From positions 992,001-1,056,000 of the forward strand of contig OY756139.1 of NCBI GenBank assembly GCA_963576785.1: a stretch of DNA of 64,000 bases. The letters are read 5' to 3'. Each line of letters starts with the position of its first letter. Position 1 is the first letter of the stretch. The stretch is from Chlorophyllum brunneum (taxonomy: Eukaryota > Basidiomycota > Agaricomycetes > Agaricales > Agaricaceae). Of the stretch, positions 11,651-22,510 are shown in pieces. A program made the translations under genes and the position numbers. The notes below the pieces were generated by a model. That model searched no databases, was not told the DNA's origin, and worked only from the letters and a program-made list of their open reading frames with translations.

Positions 11651-14053
11651 TCAAAGCTTGGTTTCCCTTAAGTGAGCGTTTCGCAAACTCTCATCTGAAA
11701 GTTATTAGTGGCTTTGCAAGAAATTTGGTGGGAAAGAAACATACAGTTGCTCTCATAAAGTCTATCACCGGGGGCAGCGGATGCGTGCGACGAGATGCTG
11801 GAAGCATCCACCATCTCGGGTACAATATCTTTGATGGTCGGTGCACCCAGCAGTCTCAGGTTCATCTCAAACTCGTCCTGTTGACAGAAGGTATTGAATC
11901 AAGCGGGAGATAATCGATGGCATTTCTCACATGAAGGATCTGCAGGGCCTTATCGACGCCCTCAAAACCATAGGATGAAAATGCATACAGGAATGGCCTT
12001 CCAATGCCCACTAGGATATACTATCAGAGCGTTTGCGGACTTAGCAATCAATAGGGACTCACCGGCCGTGGCACCGAGAGCTACTGCTTTGAGAACATCT
12101 GTTGCACGTCTAACGCCGCCGTCTACGAAGAGCTGGAACTTCTCATTCGGGAACTTGAGGTCCCTTTTTTGGCCAAGCTTCGAAACCACCTCAACGAGGA
12201 CCTCAACTCCGGATCTGGCGAAGTCCAGCTGACGCCCACCGTGGTTTGAAAGGACTACGCCTGCGAGTCCGGCGTCGTACGCCATCAGAGCATCCTAAGC
12301 GCGACTGTGAGCGTCACGCTCGGGGGAACGAGGTGTATTATATGCTTACTTCCCAGGATTGGACACCCTTGAGGATCAAAGGCACTAGGACGACTATAAG
12401 ACTGAGAAAGGCAGGTAGATGGTGTCGACACACTTTTGGTAATGTTCTTGAACCATTCAATATCATCCCACTCCAGGCCGGGATCAATGAAAGACTGTCA
12501 TGACTTAGACTACTTTATCCCGAATGATTGTGCGAACACCACCTACGCTAATGGCACGGGCAGCACCTTGAGAGCGATCGACGCCTTGAGATCCAGTCTT
12601 ACTAACCTCCGAGGGGTCCTCAGCCTCGAACTTCATACGCATGTCCTAAGGGATAGTTAGGACAAAAATGGACAACTAACACAAGACTTCTGCTTGCCTT
12701 CTCACGGCGGCCTAATTGGGGTGCATCGACGGTAATGAATAAGCCTTTAATACCTCGTTGTTCTGCATGCTGGACGATGCGCTTGGTGATATTCCGATCC
12801 TTGTTAACATATCTGGGTGTCAATCAGGAAAGGGGGATAATTCAGGACACGTAGGTACGCACAGTTGGAAGAATTGGACCTGGCCTGGCTGGGTTGCATC
12901 TACAATTTCATCAAAGGAGCATGAGGCAAGGGTAGGAATCTAGACTATCGTTACTTCTGATGCACCCCGGGTCTAGGAAACATACGCACCATCTGAATGA
13001 CATCGTGCTTAGCAGCAGCTCTTGTTAAGTTCAGTTCGCCATCCGGGTGCCCAAGTTTTCCCAACGCCGTTGCAGTCTAACGAAGGATCAACGTTGGTAG
13101 CGCTGGACTGAGGAGGTACTCACGATATAAACGGGCATACTTGATCGGTGGCCCAAAATCGTGGTCGACCAGTCTACCTTGGTGACATTCCGAAGAATTC
13201 GTGGACGAAACCAGATTCTATTTAGCTGTTAGTTACAGAATGAGGCTGTGTGATCAAAGATTTGTCGCTTGCCTGTGGTAAGCGGCGTGGTTCTCTCTAT
13301 TGGTGATTTCGTCGTCGGCAGCGGAGGAGTAGTAGGCCCAAGCCTTTTCAGGCATCACCTGCCTTGCAATGGCCTAGGCGGTGTTAAGTAACACGCCGGT
13401 TTCAACAATAGGAATGTCAGCTCACCTCAAAATCGTGCAAATTCAGAATCTCGTCGAGAGGAGGTCTTGCGGCTACGCGCTGCTGTCGGGCCTTCTCTTC
13501 GTCTGTGATAATCACTTCTACCTTCTCGACTGTTTCTGGGTCCACGGGTCCTAAGCTGCATATGGTTCAAAGCCACTTGAGAACAAATTATGGAAGGTAC
13601 AACGAACGCACGTACTGCTTCTCTCTGGGTAGGTTATTTGTAATAGCATCGGGTGGATGTATAGGATCGTATTCCTGACTGTATGACTGTCAGCAACTAA
13701 GCTCTGAGTCGTTCATAGAGCTTACGTCGCATCTTTTCCAGCATATTTCAAGATGATTTTGCTGCCGCCTGCTGCAATCAGACATCAGAAAACACAGGTT
13801 GTGGGTGCTAACCAGGGTGGTCTAAAATAGTCGGTGAGCATTTCCTACAAGAAAGGTTTGTTGAGAAGAAGTACCGTCAAGAAATTCCGTAACGTCATAA
13901 ACGTTTCCTGTCGTGCCAAGCCGAGAATTTAGACTCTGCAGTTAACGCCGCAGGAATGGAGTTAATCATACCATGAACAATGATCCAACAACTTTCGCGC
14001 GAGCTGTGCTTGGCAACCTCCGTTCCAGAAAGCCGTCTTACAGGCGTAGCCAT
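11651..14053 (-). CDS. Flavocytochrome b2-like 2-hydroxyacid/glyoxylate dehydrogenase, copy 1
   Basis: Cytochrome b5 domain fused to an FMN-dependent 2-hydroxyacid dehydrogenase domain, about 500 residues. Heme part: EVAKHSSRESCWIIVHG, DVTEFLDDHPGGSKII and the second heme His in PIHPPDA. FMN part: AWAYYSSAADDE, TATALGKLGHPDGE, FQLYVNKDRNI, LSNHGGRQLD (catalytic His/Arg) and FVDGGVRRATDV. Yeast Cyb2 has a long mitochondrial presequence; here the heme domain begins about ten residues after the start, so a cytosolic or peroxisomal enzyme is more likely. The C-terminus reads ETKL, a possible weak PTS1. About 15 introns are inferred, including a 9-nt microexon (13813-13821) and two GC-AG introns (13218-13272 and 12646-12697). 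Substrate could be L-lactate, glycolate or glyoxylate; the OAH-like neighbours favour glyoxylate. Confidence 0.82.
13813..13821 (-). other. 9-nt microexon in flavoprotein copy 1
   Basis: The exon accaccctg is flanked by ...tattttag and gttagc.... It is needed to rebuild the invariant D-H-P-G-G heme-ligand motif, contributing the His. The paralogue at 19723-21905 encodes the same residues in one unsplit exon. Confidence 0.7.
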
Positions 14054-14190
14054 TTCTAGACAAGAAGAACAAGGAAATAGGGGAAAGACGGGATGCAGGA
14101 CACGGGGTGAGGGAGGTGTGGATAAGCAGTCTGCATGGGGACGAGTAATGTTGGGATGTGGATGCCGGAAATAGCGGGCCGGGACATGCT

Positions 14191-14197
14191 ATTTATA
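14191..14197 (-). promoter_or_regulatory. TATA-like element of flavoprotein copy 1
   Basis: The minus strand reads TTATAAAT about 140 bp upstream of the start at 14053, inside the 203-bp gap to the next gene. Confidence 0.4.
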
Positions 14198-14256
14198 ACT
14201 ATACACTCGGTTGTACATAGGTCTATAAGTTGATGTACACTGTCCCAATGCAATCT

Positions 14257-15724
14257 TTATACTTCGCGGAAAGCGGTCCCACCAGCCTTTGCATCCAGAC
14301 TCATCACTTCTGAGAGACCTAGAGGAGGGTTCAGCACCAAGCCCAGTCGCTCCACGGCGAAATACTTACCCATCACCTCAAAGAAGGCTTTGGGATCCAT
14401 GCCCTTTGCGGTAGAAAAGTCAGTACCTGTTTCCTTCAGAGACTTCATCGCGGTTCTAACGCCATGGACCATGGCGACACAGGAAACAAGTGAGAAGACT
14501 AGATGCATCTTTCAGAACACGATCCGTACAGTATTTCAAAGGTAAAAACGCACTTATGATTTTGGCTCCCGTTTGCTCAGCTTCCCAGGAAGTGAATGAT
14601 GGAGTCAGGCCGCCAGAAATGACGTTGACGAGGACCTATACTTGGTATGGGTGACGTTCACCTCTATTCGTTAAGCTACTTACGGGTTTTGGCGCAAGAG
14701 CAGCGACAGTCGACTCCAGAAGTTCCTTTGACTTGACGCCCTCAATGAAGCAAACATCGGCTCCGGCGTTGGCAGCTAGCTTCAAACGAGTGATGGCCTC
14801 TTCCATTCCCAGCACTTGAGCGGAGTCCGTTCGGCCGATGATAACCTATCCTCGTACTTTAATCGCGAAAATTTCATTTCCTATTAAGGAGCTCACGAAG
14901 TCTGATCCTCCCGGAATAGAATCACGAGCAAGGACTGCAGCGCGAATACGAGTGAGAAACTCTTCCCTGGAAACGACCTGCTTGCCCATCAGGTGACCGC
15001 AACGCTTCGTTTGCACTTGGTCCTCGATATGAAGACCAGCGATACCTGCGCGCACGTATTGCCTTACAGTTCTTGCAACATTAGCAGGACCACCAAAGCT
15101 AATTCCGGTTGCTCAGTTTGATTTTATTTGCAGGTAGTAGAATTGCTCACCCAGTATCTGCGTCAGCAATAACGGGAACTCTGGGATCAAGGCTAGCAAC
15201 CATGTTGCCAGCCTATGTCACGATGGTGTCATTAATGAGCACTACTCTGTTAGAGCTTCTTAAAAGAAGCCTACCTCAACGAAATCGTTCAGAGTTGCTA
15301 TAGCAAGATCTGGCTGACCCATACGCGAAGCGGTAGTAGCAGCACCACTAAAATCCATAAGTTTTCTGCTCACTTTTTATTTTATTTTAGGGACCCACCT
15401 CTGATAGAGACAGTCGAAGCCAGCCTCCAAGGCGCATCGTGCGCTAATACCATCACAGATACCAGGGGCAACCTTGTAGTTCGTTGGTCAATAATAGATG
15501 AGTATCATTTACTCAACATTACTCACGACGATACCAGGGCGGGCAAGCATCTGACGCAGACGAGTAGCCGCGTTATCAGACAAAGGCCCCTCGAGGTAGT
15601 TTTTGGGGTCGAGACGAGGGTTGTAATAAGGTTCATTAGAGGCGGAGACGTTGCCATTTCCTTGGACCTCTGTCATGGCGGCGGGTGCGGGTACATTACG
15701 TTCGAAGTAATTGGGAGCGGGCAT
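14257..15724 (-). CDS. Oxaloacetate acetylhydrolase-like enzyme, copy 2
   Basis: Paralogue of the gene at 10101, predicted 347 residues. Every landmark is kept: ARPGIVVAPGICDGIS, ADADTGFGGP, HIEDQVQTKRCGHLMGK, DFVIIGRTDSAQVLG and IIIFSLVSC. The first 40 residues (MPAPNYFERNVPAPAA...) differ and look disordered; identity becomes strong from YNPRLDPKNYLEGPLS. About eight introns are inferred, more than in copy 1. Several (for example before GAATTAS, inside DADTG and after ALAPKP) are absent from copy 1, so gene structure has diverged more than protein sequence. It ends GGTAFREV. It is transcribed in the same direction as flavoprotein copy 1 and lies 203 bp upstream of it. Predicted reaction is oxaloacetate to oxalate plus acetate, by family and marker serine. 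Confidence 0.82.
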
Positions 15725-16890
15725 TGTTCCTTTTCGTAAGTTGATGGTGTTTTTCGAGAGGAGGGAATGGGTGGGACGTGGATATCCCTCGGACTAGAGT
15801 TTATAAGGATATGTAATTAGAATGTGATGGCATAATTGAAGAGATCGAAGTACTGCACCTATTTCCGCTACGCACTGGCGCCGTCAGCCAGAATAACACA
15901 AACATCGTGGCAACTAAATGTCATGCCAAGACCAACACAATACAAGCTGAATGCAATCAACCCAAGACGTTACATATGCACTCACCTCGTGAGTAATTAC
16001 GATAGGCCGAAGGTTTCGTATCATAAATGGCTCGGATGCTATGGACGGCTTGCAGGGATAAGGCTGTGCTCAACATCTCGAAGACTGTCAAATGGAGGAT
16101 TCCCCGAAAAATAGAGCGGAGCCCATTTCGCAACATCGAATCTTCGGGGTTATGATGCTTTGACTCTCATCATGGCCGTGGTTTGGCGGGGTTAGTGCGG
16201 AGAGCGCGGTAGCGTCGAATCGGTGGGTGTGGATTGAGATTTTGGAGGGAAGAAGCAGCCTAAATGAAACACACTACGGTCCTTTCGGGTGCAGACTTCT
16301 TAGCATACTTGGGTATGTTTCAAATACAGCGACCAAGTGGCTTGGCTTGTCGTAGACGTATGGATACACGTGTAGGCGATTCCATTCCTGTGAGCAGTGC
16401 AACAAGTGCCAGCACTTTGACGTTCAATTTTGCATGTTAACGTGGTTATACATTGTCTCCTCGGCTCTATGTCGAGACTGCTTACGTTTTCCATCTTCTG
16501 ACACTAGCGAATGAAAATCTCAGCGGTGGAGAGTGTCAAAAGACAAGTACCGGAGTTGCGCGGCGCGTCAGCGGCAAACTTGGCTGGATCAAAATCCTAA
16601 ACTACATTTGGTCCTATATTACGCGTTGTTGGTGGATGTACTCCCACATGGCAAGGGGGGGGAAATTTTCTCTATTGAACTAAGGAATGAAAGCTTGTAC
16701 GTGCTAGCAGCAAAATGGTGCTACATACATTAACAAAGCATCTACGATAATAAGTTATGACCAAGTACAGCCTAAAATACAGCACAAGAAAACAAAGGAA
16801 AATGAGAGAAACACAATGCAACCTTCAGAAAATATGGCGCGACCAGCAGAACATGTGAACCAAAGCAGTGTGATGGCGAATCAGACTTGG
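15725..16890. other. Intergenic region upstream of OAH-like copy 2
   Basis: No coding frame supported. It contains the copy 2 promoter, and a G/C-rich patch near 16180-16220 (ggcgggg, gcggag) that resembles carbon-repressor (SYGGRG) sites. That resemblance is weak evidence. Confidence 0.45.
15800..15806 (-). promoter_or_regulatory. TATA box of OAH-like copy 2
   Basis: The minus strand reads TTATAAA about 80 bp upstream of the start codon at 15724. Confidence 0.5.
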
Positions 16891-18517
16891 TCAAATACCT
16901 TTGAAGGCAGAACCTCCAGCTTTGGCATCGAATTCCACGATCTCATTCAACCCTTCAGGAATGGAATTAACTTCTCGTCATGACGTTGTCTCGGACCGAC
17001 TTACCCATAACTTCGAAGAACTGTTTGGGATCCATGCCTCTGGCAGTCGAAAAATCAGTGCCAGTCTTCTTGAGCATTCGCATGGCTTCACGACAGGCAT
17101 GAACCATCGCAACCGAGGATACGAGAGAGAAGACTGAAATTAAACCGTCAGAGTCTATTTTTAGGACAATTAAAATAAGAACTTACTGATAATCTTGGCT
17201 CCCATGGCTTCGGCCTCTTTGCTAGTAAAAGAAGGTGTCAGGCCACCAGAAATAACGTTGACGAGAACCTGACACAAAGAAACATTTCAGCAGTTGAAAA
17301 TTTGGCCAGACGTTGATGAACATACAGGTTTGGGCTCCAGTGCTTTGACAGTTCGTTCCAGAAGCTCTTTGGTGCGAACGCCTTCAATAAAACAGACATC
17401 GGCACCAACGTCAGCGGCTAGTCTTAGACGCGCGATAGCCTCATCCATGCCGAGGACTTGAGCAGAATCAGTGCGAGCAATAATGACCTAGAATGGGATC
17501 AATCGAAGGGTCTGATAGCTGTGGGGACAGACTCACGAAATCTGATCCTCCAGGGATAGAGTCACGAGCTATGACAGCAGCTCGAACACGAGTCAAAAAT
17601 TCTTCGCGCGAGACAACTTGCTTGCCCATAAGATGCCCACAACGCTTGGTTTGCACTTGGTCTTCGATGTGCATGGCAGCCACACCAGCTTTGGCGTATT
17701 GCCACACCGTCCGTGCAACATTAATGGGTCCTCCGAAGCTTCATTAATGATCAGTGATTGACGTTAAGTTTGCGACTCAAGAAATATACCCAGTATCAGC
17801 ATCCGCAATGATTGGAACAGTGGGTTCTATGTCGCAGTGAATTTGTGCCGCCTAACATTAAATGTGCCGAATTCAGCACATGATGGTGCAAGAGGCGAAG
17901 GTGTAATGTACCTTTACGAAGTCATTGAGGGTGGCAATAGCGAGATCGGGTTGGCCAAGGCGCGAAGCAGTTGTCGCTGCACCACTATAAACATGTCAGC
18001 GGATCAACGTACTGGTATGCGTATCTAGAAGTCTTGCCTCTGGTAAAGACACGTGAAACCAGCTTCCAACGCACAGCGCACGCTGATACCATCACAGACA
18101 CCAGGAGCCACCTAAACTCTGGATTCATAACGCGTGCGATATCATGAGATGATAGAAACTCACAACTATCCCAGGTCGGGCGAGCATCTGCCGAAGCCTG
18201 GTAGCCGGGTTATGAGATAAGGGGCCATGCAGGAAGTTGAGAGGATGCAAGCGAGGGTTATCGTAAATGTCGTGTTCGCCGTCCGAAGAAAAAGAGGAGC
18301 GTGTGGGGCTCGGAGGCTCGGAGTTTTCGGGTGACGAATCTTCACCGTATTTCGCACATTTGTCCTCACGAGGATGCGCAAAATAACCGAGGGCAGGCTT
18401 TATGAAGTGGAAGAGGCGAAAGACTGTTTTCACAAGTAGAGGATGAAGGATATTGTTGTACAACCAACTGAAAAGGCGATATGATGAGGAGTGAGTAGTG
18501 ATTGCTGCTGACGACAT
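16891..18517 (-). CDS. Oxaloacetate acetylhydrolase-like enzyme, copy 3, with N-terminal extension
   Basis: Third paralogue, about 398 residues. The catalytic body matches the other copies (ARPGIVVAPG, HIEDQVQTKRCGHLMGKQV, IIIFSLVSS, GMDPKQFFEVMG) and ends GGSAFKGI. It differs by a longer N-terminus. Residues 13-46 are aromatic, basic and hydrophobic (YRLFSWLYNNILHPLLVK, then FRLFHFIKPALGYF), followed by a Ser/Pro/Glu-rich linker to DNPRLHPLNFLHGPL. The segment may anchor the enzyme to a membrane or target it to mitochondria; it is not a clean signal peptide. The usual IFSLVSC cysteine is Ser here. Introns lie at similar places to the other copies. The cluster position supports a role in the same pathway, perhaps in another compartment. 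Confidence 0.8.
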
Positions 18518-19722
18518 AGTGACCTCTTAACCAGGGGGCGATGGATAAAAGTACGCTAAAGCTTTCAGGAGAATGGTGAGGCTATATACTAGACTAAAAG
18601 CCATTCTCAGACTAGCGCGATTGCACCATCGAAAGCGCGACGAATACAACCTCTCGTGTGCCGTTGACTACCTGGCATCTGCCAAGAAATATCTCGGAGA
18701 TCCAGTGTCCCGATTTCAAGGAACTAGCTTCAACGCTTCTTCAAAATCGTCTTGACCTATAATGGTTAGCGTAGGAGTCCGACGTATACGGTACTGGTGA
18801 GGTGCCAAGACTCCTCCGGCCTCCTTCCTTCGGCCTTGCGGACGATATAGCTTGTTTTGTAGCGCTTGATTCGATTATATGGAAAATATAAAAGTCAGAT
18901 ACGATGCAAGAACCATAGATCGTCGCGCGAGACCGAGTTGGTGTTTTGAAGACTAGTTGGTTGGAGGGTTGGACATGTTCTCGTGCTGCAAGACCAAGCC
19001 ATGGACTGCTATCGCACACGTTTTGACCCGATGGCAAACCATCTGGCAGCGGACTGCCGAAATCTGCATTGGCCGACTAGAGGGCATGGAAAGCCGACAC
19101 CACAACACAAATCACCGATCGCAGGATGCAACAACGGGTCAAACTATTTTTCGGGGAATCGGAGCTGCCTTGCTCTCCGCAACAAGCCAAGATGTTCAGA
19201 CGATCAGACATTTTTCGGGATCGTTCTTCTCGAAATGCTGAACATCTTCTTTGAAAGCCCCTCTATCGCCGAATTAACGTCTAATCAACACCCGGTAGCG
19301 GGCACACTGAACTTCTCTCTCTTGGTGTCTTCCGAGGCGCTGGGTTTTTATTATCCGACATGTCCTTCTCAGGCAGTAGGATTCCATACGTTGCTCTTCG
19401 TATGTCCGGGAGTCAGGATACAAGTCACAAACACTGAGGGAGTATGCTAGCATTTTTAGGGCTTGTTGGTCTGTTCGCGTTACCAATCTCCATGCTACTG
19501 GTTAGTGGTCGCGAGAAAACACCTTCTTCCTCTCTAACGCCGAAACCAATACGCTGAAGGTGTAGCGTATGGAACCTGCGGGCGTGCGGAATGGATCATG
19601 TCTCGCGCCTTTGACGCTTAGCGGGATACTGACTACAAGCCGGCCTCCCTGACTTCCGCTAGGATCCTTCAAAAGAGAGAGCATGACCCAATGTATTCAC
19701 ACCCTCCACTCGTCAACCCGAC
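18518..19722. other. Divergent intergenic region, OAH-like copy 3 / flavoprotein copy 2
   Basis: 1.2 kb between divergent starts. Open frames at 18957-19450 have no recognisable domain or splice pattern. It holds both promoters. Confidence 0.45.
18583..18589 (-). promoter_or_regulatory. TATA-like element of OAH-like copy 3
   Basis: gctatatact on the plus strand (AGTATATAGC on the minus strand), about 70 bp upstream of the start at 18517. Confidence 0.45.
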
Positions 19723-21905
19723 ATGTCCCTCGTCTCGTCGCAAACCGTAGCTGAGCACAACAGCAGGGATAGCTGCTGGATCATCGTCCACGGTGAGTAG
19801 TGATTCGTCAATTGCATATAACAGCGACTAACCGAGCCTGTAGATAAAGTATACGACGTGACCGATTTCCTGGATGGTACGCCTTCGCAACGGAAATACG
19901 CTGAATTCGTGTTAAGCTCCTTTTTGTCCAGAACATCCGGGAGGAAGCAAAATCATACTCAAGTATGCTGGAGCGGATGCGACGTGGGTTTTCTTGCGTA
20001 TACTTTCCCCATTTACTTAAAATTTGGTCCAGAGAGGCTTACGAGCCCATCCACCCTCCTGATGCCATCACCACTAACTTGCCCATTGAGAAACAGTTCG
20101 TCGATTTTTTCTTGCTCAATACAATATACGCGTGCTAATTTTTTCATTGTAGTATCGGTGAAATCGATCCGAACACTGTCGTTAAGGTTGTTAAACAAGT
20201 CACTGAGGAAGACCGGAGGCGTCAGGCGATGTTGGACGCTCGTCCTCCTCTCGACGAGATTCTGAATCTTCACGACTTTGAAGCAGTTGCGAAGGCCGTT
20301 CTACCCCCAAAGGCCTGGGCATACTATTCTTCCGGAGGCGATGACGAAATCACTATCCGCGAGAACCGTGCTGCTTTCCAAAGGTGAATCACGCTCCGTT
20401 CCTCCAGAACATGGGGAAAAAGTACACTAACCATTAATTCATCACCAGGGTGTGGTTCCGCCCTCGCGTACTTCGTGATGTCGCTAATGTCGACTGGTCT
20501 ACTACAATTCTTGGCCACAAATCTTCTATGCCCGTCTATATCGTAAGTTACACGAGCATTATTTTCTGGAACAGGAACTTCGAATCTGATACCTCGCATC
20601 GGCGTTAATAGTCAGCTACCGCTCTCGGGAAACTCGGTCACCCCGATGGCGAATTGAACGTCACACGAGCCGCTGCTAAGTACGGCGTTATTCAGATGGT
20701 GCGTATATACGCCTACATCCGTCTTCCGTTGCGTGCTAAAACTTAATAGATCCCAACTCTTGCTTCTTGCTCTTTCGATGAAATCGTCGATGCAGCTCAA
20801 CCAGGACAACCCCTGTTCTTACAACTGTAAGATCGGATCTAGTCAAAGTAAGCTGCACAAGTGGACTGACAATTGGCGTTTTGCCCTTAGGTATGTCAAC
20901 CGTGATAGGGAAATCACAAAGAGATACGTGCAACACGCTGAGAAGCGCGGAGTCAAGGCCTTGTTCATCACCGTCGATGCTCCTCAACTGGGTCGCCGCG
21001 AGAAGGATATGCGCATGAAGGCAGTCGACGACAACGGAACCGCCAAGGTGCAGGACGGTCAGAACGATGTCAAGAAGGATCAAGGTGTTTCGAGAGCCAT
21101 TAGTGTACGTGGCTTGAATATACTATTTCCTGATTTTTGCGACTAACATAATTATCAGTCTTTCATTGATCCCAGCCTCTCATGGAAGGATATTCCCTGG
21201 TTCAGGAGTATCATTAATAGTAAGGCTTCCAATCATATACTCTTCTCCCCTACACCGGGTCACTAACCATTAAAACGTAACTAGTGCCTATCATTCTCAA
21301 GGGTGTTGCAACCCCCGAGGATGCTCTCATGGCCTATGATGCTGGTGTTCAGGGTATTGTCCTCAGTAACCACGGTGGCAGGCAGCTCGACACCAGTTTC
21401 TCGGGTCTCGAGAACCTTCCGCCTATAATCGCGGCCCTCAAGACCCGTGGTCCCTGGCCCAACCCCAATTTCTCAGTCTTCGTCGATGGCGGTGTCCGTC
21501 GTGCAAGTGATGTGCTCAAGGCCTTGGCTCTCGGTGCTTCGGCTGTTGGCGTTGGCCGTGCGTTCTTGTACTCTTTCTGCGCCTATGGCCAAGAGGGTGT
21601 TGAGAAAGCCATTCAAATTCTCCATGTAAGCGGGATGGTTGAGTTTACGAGTAGATGGGGTACTCACTATTGGAACAGGATGAGTTCCAGATGAACATGC
21701 GCCTCATTGGTGCCCGTAACTTGAACGAGATTGTTCCCGAGATGGTTGACCCCTCTGCCCTTCACTCCCGCGTCGGCTTGTCTCCTCCGGACAACCTCTA
21801 TTTCAACACCTGTGAGTCATATGGTTCGCTTGACAGCGGACAGCCTCTCATCTCATTTTCTTAGATCAACCACTCCTGACGGCCCAGTTCAAGAACAAGC
21901 TATAA
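19723..21905 (+). CDS. Flavocytochrome b2-like 2-hydroxyacid/glyoxylate dehydrogenase, copy 2
   Basis: Paralogue of the gene at 11651, about 500 residues. Heme domain: HNSRDSCWIIVHDKVYDVTD, DEHPGGSKIILKYAG and PIHPPDAIT (second heme His). FMN domain: AWAYYSSGGDDE (first active-site Tyr), SATALGKLGHPDGE, FLQLRYVNRDREI-type segment with the second Tyr, SFIDPSLSWKDIPWF, LSNHGGRQLD (His/Arg base pair) and DGGVRRASDVLKALALGASAVG. No presequence: the start MSLVSSQTVAEHN runs straight into the heme domain. The last exon ends FKNKL, an xKL C-terminus that could act as a non-canonical PTS1. About 12 introns are inferred. The GC-AG introns and microexon of copy 1 are absent here. The closest characterised function may be the cytochrome c-linked glyoxylate dehydrogenase of brown-rot fungi; L-lactate dehydrogenase is the alternative. 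Confidence 0.82.
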
Positions 21906-22510
21906 TCTAGGCCGGCTTGGGCATTTAGTCTTAATCATCACTTGTACCAAAAACGCATTCTTTGCATTGCATCCCAGTCGCAGCCTTATAGTGTTGTACT
22001 GCCCTCATAAATATCTTCTTTCAATTTCTCTATTATTAGTGATATTTGAGAAGCTAGACATGAGGACGGCACTAGAACGACAGGAGAACTTAATCAGTCC
22101 ATGTTGCACATCCTACCATCGACCGACCGACCTCAGCTCGTGGGATTCCAGGTAGAACCAAGAGAAATGGAAGAACGCCTGATGCGACATCGGGGTTGGA
22201 ACCACTGCTAGCCTATATGAGGATGCCGAACCTTTGGCTCGTCCTAATATCCTTGTTTTCGAGAAGCTGAATGGATTACTGCGAGCTATAATGAAATGTG
22301 CTTCGCCGAGATTGGCTTTCGTTCTCGAGAGAGCCTGTCATCCTCGTACGTGCCGAAAATTTCAAGGCCCAGGGCTCCCTAGCGAGCTCGTAGTCTGTAA
22401 GGAGGGCATGATAACATGACCAACGAGGAGTCGAAATGTATTATTTTCAGAAATCGGGCCAGATTACTACATTTACATGTGTCTACCCTCATGATGTGAG
22501 CTTGGTTACT
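21906..22510. other. Convergent 3' intergenic region
   Basis: Lies between flavoprotein copy 2 and the F-box gene. Short frames only; nothing supported. Confidence 0.5.

Noticed and set aside
10101..18517. PEP mutase / phosphonate biosynthesis reading of the three superfamily genes
   Set aside because: The PEP mutase signature EDKX5NS is replaced by EDQVQTKRCGH in all copies, and no phosphonopyruvate decarboxylase or other phosphonate gene lies nearby.
10101..18517. Isocitrate lyase or methylisocitrate lyase
   Set aside because: Proteins of about 345 residues lack the large ICL insertion (ICL is over 500 residues) and match the OAH-type body and C-terminus better.
11651..21905. Classical mitochondrial L-lactate:cytochrome c oxidoreductase (CYB2) for the two flavoproteins
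   Set aside because: Same fold, but no presequence in either copy. I kept the broader family name rather than CYB2.
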